Of a stretch of 64,000 bases of DNA, positions 1-7,433 are shown piece by piece. The DNA comes from Scopulibacillus_A cellulosilyticus. Lineage in GTDB: Bacteria > Bacillota > Bacilli > Bacillales > Sporolactobacillaceae. Numbering within the stretch: position 1 is the first letter of the stretch; every line of letters starts with the position of its first letter. A program made the translations under genes and the position numbers. The stretch spans positions 124,001 to 188,000 of the forward strand of contig NZ_JBHTCO010000014.1 in NCBI RefSeq assembly GCF_042665295.1, in the 5' to 3' direction. The notes beneath the pieces are model-generated. The model did no database searches. It was not told the origin of the DNA and saw only the letters and a program-made list of their open reading frames with translations.

Positions 1-315
1 GTGACAAGCTATGCATCGAGTTTGGAAAATCAATATTCTTTTAAAATGACAGTCATCATGGACGGCAAAGAATACGAATGGGAGTATGCCAATCCGGATG
101 AATATGAATTTGAAAAGGGCAGCCGCGTGATTAAAGGCAAAGAAGCGGAAAACAAAGTTAAAATGATATACCAGCTTATTAATGTATCAAAGAAAACAAA
201 GGTAGAGGACATGGTTGATGCTTTGAAACGGCATGGTTATAAAAATATTGATGCCTTAGATGTAAGGGTCATAAACAGCGATGAAGAATTGTACACATGG
301 GTTTGGAGAAAGTAA
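1..315 (+). CDS. Small protein of unknown function, possibly 5'-truncated
   Basis: An open frame of 104 codons touches the left edge. The GTG at its first base may be the start or an internal valine, because no upstream ribosome-binding site can be seen. The product is small, charged and lysine/glutamate rich, with no signal peptide or membrane segment. It ends in an aromatic TWVWRK tail. A stretch near residues 40-60 alternates charged and hydrophobic residues and looks helical. I do not recognise the family. A CTTGCC/GGCAAG hairpin follows the stop codon by six bases, and the alanine dehydrogenase gene lies about 250 bp downstream in the same direction. No function is proposed. Confidence 0.6.
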   Translation: MTSYASSLENQYSFKMTVIMDGKEYEWEYANPDEYEFEKGSRVIKGKEAENKVKMIYQLINVSKKTKVEDMVDALKRHGYKNIDALDVRVINSDEELYTWVWRK

Positions 316-321
316 AGAAAA

Positions 322-337
322 CTTGCCGATTGGCAAG
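322..337 (+). repeat. Short palindromic repeat CTTGCC-GATT-GGCAAG (copy A)
   Basis: A perfect 6-bp inverted repeat with a GATT loop lies six bases after a stop codon. The same 16 bases recur after ysdC, a shortened form follows trxA, and a variant follows nrnA. Similarity with the ysdC copy extends about 20 bases further. The rest of this 250-bp gap holds no other gene that I can support. Confidence 0.7.
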
Positions 338-564
338 CCATAAAAGACGAAGGTAACTGCCTGGCTGCATTTTGAAAGTATAAAAGAATATTCCCCCCTG
401 AATTAAGGAGAGCGAATCTTAATTTTCGAACATTATAAGCTTTATAGATTTTGACTTGAAAAAGTCCCTGAAAAGGCGTACGATTCAAATGTAAGGGATT
501 TCATAATGTGCAGCTATCCGTCTTTTTATACGGAAAAGATAGAATATTTAGGGGGGAATGATGT

Positions 565-1689
565 ATGCGTGTTGGAGTACCAAGAGAGATAAAAAATAAC
601 GAGAACCGTGTCGCCATGACTCCGGCTGGTGTTCATCACCTTGTTGAAGCAGGCCATGAAGTCCTCATTGAAACTAATGCGGGCTTGGGATCAAGCTTTA
701 CAGATAAACAGTATCAAAGTGCCGGGGCGAAAATCGTGTCCTCCGCAAAAGAAGCTTGGTCGGCTGAAATGGTTATGAAGGTTAAAGAACCTCTGCCGGA
801 AGAGTATCAATTCTTCCATGAAGGACTTATTTTATTTACTTATCTTCATCTTGCACCGGAACCTGAATTAACGAAGGCATTAATTGATAACAAAGTCATT
901 GGTATTGCCTATGAAACGGTTCAACTTCCTAACCGTTCATTGCCGCTGTTGACGCCAATGAGTGAAGTTGCCGGACGCATGGCAGCCCAAATCGGCGGAC
1001 AATTTCTTGAAAAAATAAACGGCGGCAAAGGTATTTTATTAGGCGGCATCCCGGGTGTCAAGCGTGCTAAGGTTACAGTAGTCGGCGGCGGTATCGTCGG
1101 TACGAATGCTGCAAAAATAGCTGTCGGACTAGGCGCTGATGTTACAATTCTCGACCTTAATCCTGAAAGGCTCCGTCAACTGGATGATATATTTGGCACC
1201 AGCATTAATACATTAATGTCTAACCCGTTTAATATTGCTCAAGAAGTTAAAGATTCAGATCTTGTTATCGGTGCAGTATTAATTCCAGGTGCTAAAGCGC
1301 CCCGTCTTGTGACAGAGGACATGATTAAGTCAATGCGTGAGGGTTCTGTTATTGTTGACGTAGCGATTGACCAAGGCGGTATTTTTGAAACAACAGACCG
1401 CATTACAACACATGATGATCCAACTTATGTCAAGCATGGCGTCGTTCATTATGCGGTTGCCAATATGCCTGGCGCAGTTCCACGAACTTCGACAATCGGT
1501 TTAACGAATGTCACAGTCCCTTATGCAGTAAACATTGCTAACAAAGGGTATATAAAAGCTTGTCTTGAGGACCCGGCTCTGTTAAAAGGCGTAAATACAT
1601 TAGACGGATTTGTAACGTTTAAAGCCGTTGCAGAAGCTCATGGTGCAGAATATAGAGATGCCGAAACATTATTAAAACAACTTGCATAA
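565..1689 (+). CDS. ald: Alanine dehydrogenase
   Basis: NAD-dependent L-alanine dehydrogenase, which interconverts L-alanine and pyruvate plus ammonia in the cytoplasm. In Bacillus it serves alanine catabolism and sporulation. The 374 residues match the family's usual length. The N-terminus MRVGVPREIKNNENRVA is the family signature. His95, in the YLHLAPEP motif, corresponds to the catalytic histidine, and the MKVKEP segment near residue 72 carries the substrate-binding lysine. A Rossmann dinucleotide motif, VVGGGIVG, lies near residue 171. The ATG is preceded by a strong GGGGGG ribosome-binding site eight bases upstream. A clear intrinsic terminator follows, so it is probably monocistronic. 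Confidence 0.96.
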   Translation: MRVGVPREIKNNENRVAMTPAGVHHLVEAGHEVLIETNAGLGSSFTDKQYQSAGAKIVSSAKEAWSAEMVMKVKEPLPEEYQFFHEGLILFTYLHLAPEPELTKALIDNKVIGIAYETVQLPNRSLPLLTPMSEVAGRMAAQIGGQFLEKINGGKGILLGGIPGVKRAKVTVVGGGIVGTNAAKIAVGLGADVTILDLNPERLRQLDDIFGTSINTLMSNPFNIAQEVKDSDLVIGAVLIPGAKAPRLVTEDMIKSMREGSVIVDVAIDQGGIFETTDRITTHDDPTYVKHGVVHYAVANMPGAVPRTSTIGLTNVTVPYAVNIANKGYIKACLEDPALLKGVNTLDGFVTFKAVAEAHGAEYRDAETLLKQLA

Positions 1690-1695
1690 TATAAA

Positions 1696-1730
1696 AATGC
1701 CTTCTCAATTTGAGAAGGCATTATTTGTTT
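1696..1730 (+). terminator. Intrinsic terminator after ald
   Basis: A 12-bp inverted repeat (AATGCCTTCTCA / TGAGAAGGCATT) is followed by a T-rich run. The downstream gene is convergent, so it may serve both directions. Confidence 0.85.
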
Positions 1731-1767
1731 TTAAAAGGAAATTCAGCTGCGCTAAGTTTCCATATAA

Positions 1768-2868
1768 TTAGGATATAATTTGCAGTGTTTTAGGATAACT
1801 TGTTAATGTGACAGGTCCCTGTTCACTTATGTAAACATCATCTTCAATTCTAACCCCGCCAACTTCAGGAACATAAATGCCGGGTTCAACCGTAATGACC
1901 ATGCCCTGTTTTAAAATATCATCATTGTTCTCGCTCATAGATGGCGCTTCATGTGTGCCAAGCCCTAAACCGTGGCCGAGGCGATGTGTGAAATATTCGC
2001 CGTAATTTTTATTTGTGATGATATCCCTTGCTAAGCGGTCAAGATCACCAATTCGCGTCCCGGGCTTAGACGCTTTAATAGCTTTTTCATTTGCTTCGAG
2101 GACAGTTTCGTAAATCGCTTGTTGTTCATCGCTTGCATGTTTGTAGCATACGGTCCTTGTGATATCAGAGCAATAGCCGTCAACAACAACACCTAAATCA
2201 AATAAAACAAAGTCGCCCTCTTTAATTTGCCGGTTGCCGGGATGTCCGTGCGGAGAAGCACTGTTATCGCCTACAAGCACCATCGTTGGAAAAGCCATTT
2301 CCGAGTAACCGCGTTTTGTTAATTCGTATTCTATCTCAGCAATAATGCCTTGTTCGGTTCTGCCTTTTTTAATAGCATTAACGCCGACAGTAACCGCATA
2401 ATCAGCCATTTCTGCTGCCTTTTGCATTATTGCTATTTCTTTTTCATCTTTGATCATTCTTAAAGAGGCTATAAATGATTCAATTGAAGCAAAAGATAAT
2501 TGTTCATCCAGGCGGCGAAGAGACATGGCTTTTTGATACGGCAGCGTATCTTTTTCTATTGCAGCGGTCAGCGTACCTTTTAGTTCAGGCTTTTGCAATG
2601 ATTTCTCTACTTTTTCCCACGGGTCTTCATGATCTTGATAACCAATCAATTCATAATCCCAACCGGCATGTCTGGCCTGGTGAACTTCCATTTGCGGACA
2701 AATAAGAAAAGGTTCACTTTCAGGAAAGATAAATAATCCTAACAGGCGTTCATGCGGCTCGCACATAAAGCGAGTCAGATAAAAAACATTTGTAGGATCG
2801 GATATAAAAGCAAACTGGTAATCATTTTGTTTTAACCATTTTTGCACGCGAAGGATTCGTTCGTTCAC
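1768..2868 (-). CDS. M24 family Xaa-Pro aminopeptidase/dipeptidase
   Basis: Cytoplasmic metallopeptidase of the creatinase/prolidase (M24B) fold that removes residues next to proline. The 366-residue protein has an N-terminal creatinase-like domain (about 1-130) and a C-terminal pita-bread catalytic domain. All five metal ligands are visible: the two aspartates in DLGVVVDGYCSD (about 224-235), the histidine in HRLGHGLGLGTHE (about 296), and the glutamates in VEPGIY and VRIEDD. The GTG start has a GGGAG site eight bases upstream. Bacilli carry several paralogues (PapA/YqhT, PapB/YkvY, YpdF types) and I cannot choose among them, so no symbol is given. It is convergent with ald. Confidence 0.9.
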   Translation of the reverse strand: MNERILRVQKWLKQNDYQFAFISDPTNVFYLTRFMCEPHERLLGLFIFPESEPFLICPQMEVHQARHAGWDYELIGYQDHEDPWEKVEKSLQKPELKGTLTAAIEKDTLPYQKAMSLRRLDEQLSFASIESFIASLRMIKDEKEIAIMQKAAEMADYAVTVGVNAIKKGRTEQGIIAEIEYELTKRGYSEMAFPTMVLVGDNSASPHGHPGNRQIKEGDFVLFDLGVVVDGYCSDITRTVCYKHASDEQQAIYETVLEANEKAIKASKPGTRIGDLDRLARDIITNKNYGEYFTHRLGHGLGLGTHEAPSMSENNDDILKQGMVITVEPGIYVPEVGGVRIEDDVYISEQGPVTLTSYPKTLQIIS

Positions 2869-2949
2869 AATTTACACTCCCATCAATGATACGATTAACT
2901 TTAATTTATCATAATTTAAATTTGTAGAAAAATATTTTAGTTTTTATAG

Positions 2950-2975
2950 TGAAACTTTTGTAGCCTTAAGACGTA
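2950..2975 (+). promoter_or_regulatory. ECF sigma-W-type promoter (TGAAAC-N16-CGTA)
   Basis: TGAAAC at 2950-2955 and CGTA at 2972-2975 are separated by exactly 16 bases. This is the published consensus for sigma-W-dependent promoters in Bacillus. It points toward the DUF4178-pspA operon. In B. subtilis pspA itself is sigma-W controlled, which supports the assignment. Transcription starting about 7 bases downstream would give a leader of roughly 175 bases containing the palindromic repeat. Confidence 0.75.
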
Positions 2976-3000
2976 AATTTTTTGTACAATAAAGTAAATC

Positions 3001-3135
3001 TTCCATTAGTGGGGTTTTCTTCCCCCACTGATGGTTAGATGAACAAATCGGGGTGTTACCGTCCGTTATCTTCCGCCTAAACTTCATAGGTTATGTTGCT
3101 TTAGGCGGGAGTCTTACGGACGGTTGCACCGGGAT
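3001..3135 (+). repeat. Hairpin-rich interspersed repeat, copy 1
   Basis: Two stable inverted repeats stand in tandem. The first pairs CCAT-AGTGGGG (3003-3014) with CCCCACT-ATGG (3023-3034). The second is a long hairpin with outer arms ACCGTCCGT (3058-3066) and ACGGACGGT (3116-3124) and inner arms CCGCCTAAA (3073-3081) and TTTAGGCGG (3100-3108). The same sequence occurs in opposite orientation near 9.1-9.3 kb with an extra internal segment. No coding capacity is visible. It resembles a small non-autonomous palindromic element, but its parent element cannot be seen. Confidence 0.75.
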
Positions 3136-3158
3136 AAAGCAAGAGGCAGGTGGAAAAA

Positions 3159-3662
3159 ATGGGATTTTTTTCTCGCTTATTTAAGTCTGATGAAACACCT
3201 AAAGTAGAAAAACGAACGTTAATGAATTTAAAAGTCGGAGACATGGTATCGTATGAATTGGCGGATTATCAGGTAGTAGGGAAATTAACTTTTAATGATC
3301 ACGGGTACAGATGGTATGAATATCAATTAGAAGGCCGTTCAGGAACGATTTGGGTAAATGTCGAACTCGATGATGAATTAGAAGTCAGTGTTTATAAAAA
3401 AGTAAAGAAAAAGCTTTCCGAGCCTATTCCTGATAAAATAGAGATGGATGGAATAATCTACTATCTGGATGAAAAAGGTACAGCCAATGTATCCGGTCAA
3501 GGCAGGAGTGTTAATGTCAGCGGCATGCAAGTTCACTATTATGATTTTTGCGATGAAAATGAGGAAAAATACCTGTCTGTTGAAATTTGGGGCGGTGACA
3601 TTGAAGTCAGTACAGGTGCCTGCGCCAATGATTATGATTTTGAAATTATCGCAGGAAGTTAA
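3159..3662 (+). CDS. DUF4178 domain protein, first gene of the PspA cluster
   Basis: A 167-residue soluble protein of the DUF4178 type, a beta-rich domain of unknown biochemical role. DUF4178 genes are found beside pspA, DUF4247 and aminopropyltransferase genes in many bacteria. The start is placed at the ATG giving MGFFSRLFKS, typical of the family, because AGGTGG lies five bases upstream. An in-frame GTG nine bases earlier is possible. The region around residues 25-85 (LMNLKVGDMV, YQVVGKLTF, WYEYQLEG) reads as a beta barrel, with a similar repeat in the second half. The pspA gene follows after 20 bases. Family assignment rests on sequence feel plus context, so it is moderately firm. Confidence 0.8.
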   Translation: MGFFSRLFKSDETPKVEKRTLMNLKVGDMVSYELADYQVVGKLTFNDHGYRWYEYQLEGRSGTIWVNVELDDELEVSVYKKVKKKLSEPIPDKIEMDGIIYYLDEKGTANVSGQGRSVNVSGMQVHYYDFCDENEEKYLSVEIWGGDIEVSTGACANDYDFEIIAGS

Positions 3663-3682
3663 AAAAGCAGGAGGATGTTAAA

Positions 3683-4351
3683 ATGTTTAAAATGTTTAAG
3701 CGGGTTAAAACAGTCATGTCTTCAGAATTGAATTCATTGCTTGATAAAGCTGAGGATCCTGTTAAAATGCTCGACCAATTTATGAGAGAAATGGCAGAAG
3801 ACATTCGTGAGGCGGAAACAGCTGTTGCTAAACAAATGGCCAATGAAAAGATCATGTATAAAAAATACAATGACGCGCAAAAGTTAGCTGAGAAACGGGA
3901 GCAGCAAGCTATAAAAGCATTAGAAGCCGGTGATGAAGATTTAGCAAGGCGGGCGCTCCAAGATAAAAAACAACATGAATCTCAGGCTGAAACATTAAAA
4001 ACAGCTTGGGAAGGAGCCAAAGCTGATGTCAGTGAGCTCAAGCAAAAACTTCAGGAAATGAAAAATGAGTATCAGGAAATGGATCTGAAAAGAGATTCGC
4101 TTAAAGCCCGTGCTGAATCTGCTAAAACAAAAACAAAAATTAACAGGGCCATGTCATCGATTGGTTCTGATGATTCTAAAAGAGGCTTTGAACGCATGGA
4201 AGAGAAAGTTCTTCGGTTTGAAGCGGAAGCCGAAACAAGTGAAGATATGCGTTCAGCCAATCGTACCCTTGATGATGAACTTGAAGCACTTGAGAAAAAC
4301 AGTGTGGATGATGAATTAGCTGAACTTAAGAAAAAATTGGGGAAAGAATAA
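3683..4351 (+). CDS. pspA: Phage shock protein A (PspA/IM30 family)
   Basis: Peripheral membrane protein of the ESCRT-III-like PspA/IM30/Vipp1 superfamily that forms rods and scaffolds on stressed membranes. The 222 residues match the family. It starts with the amphipathic helix MFKMFKRVKTVMSSELNSLL, then DKAEDPVKMLDQFMREM, the characteristic first hairpin. Heptad-rich coiled coil fills about residues 25-190, and an acidic C-terminal helix ends the protein. AGGAGG precedes the ATG by nine bases. It is the second gene of an operon with DUF4178, a DUF4247 lipoprotein and a membrane aminopropyltransferase, behind a sigma-W-type promoter. This fits a cell-envelope stress role. Confidence 0.95.
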   Translation: MFKMFKRVKTVMSSELNSLLDKAEDPVKMLDQFMREMAEDIREAETAVAKQMANEKIMYKKYNDAQKLAEKREQQAIKALEAGDEDLARRALQDKKQHESQAETLKTAWEGAKADVSELKQKLQEMKNEYQEMDLKRDSLKARAESAKTKTKINRAMSSIGSDDSKRGFERMEEKVLRFEAEAETSEDMRSANRTLDDELEALEKNSVDDELAELKKKLGKE

Positions 4352-4381
4352 TGCTTTCCCCTTTCTAATGGGGTGCTGGTT

Positions 4382-4957
4382 ATGAGGGGAATGATGGCTC
4401 TCAGCCTGTTTTTGTCTATTTTTTTCTTATCCGCTTGTTCCATGTTTAATAATGAAACCATTTTAGATATCATTCAAAAAAAATACGAAACAGATGATAC
4501 GGTCAAAAGCAGTGTTCATTCAAGCGACACTGACCGGGTATTTATTGCAAAAAATAAGTCGATCAATGAAGTGGCTGAATCACTGGAAAAAGCTAAAAAA
4601 CCTAAAGAAATAAGCGGCAAGGTTGATCAGAAAAAAGTCCTCGTCTACGACAAATATTTTGTTATTTTAACGCCTGATAATAAAAATGCCTCTAATACAC
4701 GGATTGAGGTTGCTACATATGGTTTTGTAAGGGATAATTTTCAACCAAGTTTTTTTGATCATTTGCTATCATTTTATTTACTGGACAAATTATTAGGCGT
4801 TCATGATTGGGCTTACAGGCAAGGTCATCGTTGTTATGAAACAGGCGGTTGTTATCAGGGCTATAATCAGTCAGGAGGTCATTATAAAGGGCCTGGCTCT
4901 AAACCTTTATTCAGGGGCTCTTCATTTAGAGGCGGGGGACCGGATGCCGGCAAATAA
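4382..4957 (+). CDS. DUF4247-type lipoprotein
   Basis: A predicted exported lipoprotein of about 191 residues. The N-terminus MRGMMALSLFLSIFFLSACS is a type II signal peptide with lipobox LSAC, so the cysteine would be lipidated and the protein held on the outer face of the membrane. The middle contains the conserved-looking segments DTVKSS, NKSINEVAESL and VLVYDKYFVIL. The last 40 residues are rich in Gly, Tyr, His and Ser with little structure. The ATG start is preferred because GGGGTG lies six bases upstream, while the in-frame GTG at 4373 lacks a site. It follows pspA by 30 bases, and the family is known to cluster with DUF4178 and PspA. Confidence 0.8.
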   Translation: MRGMMALSLFLSIFFLSACSMFNNETILDIIQKKYETDDTVKSSVHSSDTDRVFIAKNKSINEVAESLEKAKKPKEISGKVDQKKVLVYDKYFVILTPDNKNASNTRIEVATYGFVRDNFQPSFFDHLLSFYLLDKLLGVHDWAYRQGHRCYETGGCYQGYNQSGGHYKGPGSKPLFRGSSFRGGGPDAGK

Positions 4958-5028
4958 TATGATCGTTATTTCAGTCTCTTTTTAATCGCATTATATAATT
5001 GAATTTTTATACTTAAAGGTGGACATAT

Positions 5029-6579
5029 ATGTCAGGAATGTCATTTAAAGATAGTAAACGCATTTACTGGGCTTCAGGGATTGTCTCTATTTGCGGCGTT
5101 ATCTTTGAAACTCTGTTTGGTGCGGCAGGTTCGTATGTTCTAGGAGATGGTGTCAAGCAATATACGCTCACCATCTCGCTTTTTCTTACAGGGATGGGCA
5201 TTGGTGCTTATATGAGTGAAAAGGTGATCAAGCAGCTGATCACGACGTTTATATGCGTTGAATATTTAGTGGCTGTTTTCGGAGGCTTTTCTACTTTTCT
5301 CATGTTCGGAGTTACGGCTTATTTACCCGAAGGTTCTGATGCGTTTTATTTATATACAGTGATTGTTATTGTTGGTCTCTTAACTGGTTTGGAGTTGCCG
5401 CTCTTAATCAGGAAGGCGAATGAAATTGGCATAGCAATTCATAAGAGCGCAGCCAGAGTGCTGTTTTTTGATTATGCGGGCGGATTTATCGGCGGCATAT
5501 TATTTGCTTTCTGGATGAGGCCCGCATTTGGAATGGTTAAAACGGCCTTTATCGTCGGGTGTGTGAATCTGGGTGTTGCCTTATGGATGCTTATCGCTTT
5601 TAGAAAACATGTACGTCCTTTTAAAGGGCTGCTCGCAATTGGCATTTTCATAGGCATTGGGTTAATTGCAGGGGTGTTTTTTGGTGATGAAGGCGCGTTT
5701 ATGTTTGAGCAAAAATTATATACGGATCCAATTGTTTTTCAGGAAGACACAAAGTATCAAAAAATTACAATGACGAAAGAACAAGGGGACTTGCGGTTGT
5801 ATCTTGACGGCAACCTGCAGTTTAGTTCAGCAGACGAGGATCGATATCATGAAGTTCTTATTCATCCGGCTGTCGCTGCAGCAAAAAATCCCGAAAATGC
5901 ACTTATTCTTGGGGGCGGGGATGGTTTAGCAGCAAGAGAATTATTGAAATATCCCTTTTTAAAAAATATCACGTTAGTTGATCTTGACCCGGAAATGACG
6001 CATTTAGCACGAACAAACCATCTGCTGACCGATCAAAATAAAAATTCCTTAAATCAATCCCGTGTACATATTAAAAATGAAGATGCCTTTAAATATTTAC
6101 AGCATCATAAAAAAAGTTATGATGTGATTATCATAGATTTACCTGACCCAAATAATGAAAGTTTAAATAAAGTTTATACACAAGAATTTTATTCTTTAGT
6201 TCATCGGCATTTAAAGCCGGATGGGGCAATGATGGTACAAGCCACCAGCCCTTATTTTGCAAGAAAAGCTTATTGGACTATTAATAAGACGATTTCTTCA
6301 GCCGGCTTTTATACGCAAAACCTTCATGTTGATATTCCGAGCTTTGGTGATTGGGGATATGTACTCGCGGCAAAGCATCCTTTTAGTGTTGATGATATTA
6401 AGCTTAAATCTGTGAAAATGAATTATTTGACCAATCAGCTGCTTCACTCATTGGATGAGTTTGGTAAAGATGAAGATGGCAATATATATGAAAAAGGAAA
6501 GAAAGTTAAATTGCGCCCAAATACATTAATTCATCCCGATTTAATTGAAATGTATCAGCAGGCATGGTTATATTATTAA
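5029..6579 (+). CDS. Membrane-anchored polyamine aminopropyltransferase (spermidine synthase-like)
   Basis: A 516-residue fusion of an N-terminal membrane domain and a C-terminal spermidine-synthase domain. Residues 1-215 hold about seven hydrophobic helices. The cytoplasmic domain (about 225-516) contains the AdoMet-type nucleotide motif LILGGGDGLAARELL, the acidic turn VDLDPEM, and the DLPDPNNES catalytic aspartate motif of aminopropyltransferases. It would move an aminopropyl group from decarboxylated AdoMet to a diamine or another acceptor. The speD gene in this window could supply the donor. AAAGGTGG precedes the ATG. It ends the DUF4178-pspA-DUF4247 operon; related clusters often also carry a DUF350 gene, which is absent here. 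The acceptor substrate is unknown. Confidence 0.88.
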   Translation: MSGMSFKDSKRIYWASGIVSICGVIFETLFGAAGSYVLGDGVKQYTLTISLFLTGMGIGAYMSEKVIKQLITTFICVEYLVAVFGGFSTFLMFGVTAYLPEGSDAFYLYTVIVIVGLLTGLELPLLIRKANEIGIAIHKSAARVLFFDYAGGFIGGILFAFWMRPAFGMVKTAFIVGCVNLGVALWMLIAFRKHVRPFKGLLAIGIFIGIGLIAGVFFGDEGAFMFEQKLYTDPIVFQEDTKYQKITMTKEQGDLRLYLDGNLQFSSADEDRYHEVLIHPAVAAAKNPENALILGGGDGLAARELLKYPFLKNITLVDLDPEMTHLARTNHLLTDQNKNSLNQSRVHIKNEDAFKYLQHHKKSYDVIIIDLPDPNNESLNKVYTQEFYSLVHRHLKPDGAMMVQATSPYFARKAYWTINKTISSAGFYTQNLHVDIPSFGDWGYVLAAKHPFSVDDIKLKSVKMNYLTNQLLHSLDEFGKDEDGNIYEKGKKVKLRPNTLIHPDLIEMYQQAWLYY

Positions 6580-6621
6580 TAGAAGATCATTAAGATTATT
6601 AGAAACTGGGAGGCAGGTAGA

Positions 6622-7305
6622 ATGAAAGTTACATATCATGGACATTCGGCTGTATTAATTGAATCATCGAAGGCTAATATTATTATTGATCCTTTTATTA
6701 CTGGTAATGGCCAAGCAAATATCAGTACAAGTGACTTGCCGAAAATTGATGCCATTATTCTGACTCATGGTCATAATGATCACGTGGGAGATACTGTGGA
6801 AATTGCTAAGAAAAATAATGCTCAGGTTATTGGTATTGCCGAGATTGCGACATATTTTGGCTGGAAAGGTCTGAATACACATGGTATGTCAATTGGAGGC
6901 GGATTCAACTTTGACTTTGGAAGGGTCAAATTAACTCAGGCTTTTCATGGCTCAAGCTATACAGAAGAAGAAAATCAAAATATTGTTTACACAGGTATGC
7001 CGGCCGGCGTTATACTCGAAATTGACGGAAAAACCATCTATCACGCAGGAGATACAGCGCTTTTCTCTGACATGAAATTAATCGGTGAAAGAAATAATAT
7101 TGATCTGGCATTTCTTCCTATCGGTGATAATTTCACAATGGGTCCTGATGATGCATTAACAGCTGCTGAATGGATTCAAGCTAAAACTGTTGTACCGATT
7201 CATTACAATACATTCCCGGTCATCAAACAGGACCCTCAAGATTTTGCTTCAAAATTAAAAGGTAAAGGAAAAGCGCTGGCCTCCGGCGAATCAATAGAAT
7301 TATAA
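6622..7305 (+). CDS. ytkL: Metal-dependent hydrolase, UPF0173 family (YtkL)
   Basis: A metallo-beta-lactamase-fold hydrolase of 227 residues, the same length as B. subtilis YtkL. The first metal site is seen as THGHNDHVGD (about 49-58). Further ligands are the histidine in AFHGS, the aspartate in HAGDTALF and the histidine in PIHYNTFP near the C-terminus. Its substrate is not known. GGGAGGCAGG lies upstream of the ATG. It follows the aminopropyltransferase by 42 bases and could be cotranscribed, although in other Bacilli it travels with ytoI. Confidence 0.93.
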   Translation: MKVTYHGHSAVLIESSKANIIIDPFITGNGQANISTSDLPKIDAIILTHGHNDHVGDTVEIAKKNNAQVIGIAEIATYFGWKGLNTHGMSIGGGFNFDFGRVKLTQAFHGSSYTEEENQNIVYTGMPAGVILEIDGKTIYHAGDTALFSDMKLIGERNNIDLAFLPIGDNFTMGPDDALTAAEWIQAKTVVPIHYNTFPVIKQDPQDFASKLKGKGKALASGESIEL

Positions 7306-7328
7306 TCACTTTTTTAAACACAAACTAT

Positions 7329-7367
7329 GAGAATTAGGAGCGGATCTTGGTGATCCGCTTGTTCTCA
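7329..7367 (+). other. Long hairpin without a U-run between ytkL and ytoI
   Basis: GAGAA pairs with TTCTC and the inner GCGGATC (about 7341-7347) pairs with GATCCGC (about 7353-7359) around a TTGGT loop. No run of T follows, so it is not a typical terminator. It may be an mRNA processing or stabilising structure, or a relic repeat. Confidence 0.5.
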
Positions 7368-7433
7368 TACTATTAGAAAGTTTAAGGTCGCCGCCAGCAA
7401 AGTTTTCTTTATTATGAAAGTTTGGTGAAAGAA

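Noticed and set aside
4072..4473. 133-codon minus-strand frame rich in serine opposite pspA
   Set aside because: It is the antisense of a Lys/Glu-rich coiled-coil gene; Ser/Phe-rich antisense frames are expected there. There is no ribosome-binding site and no family resemblance.
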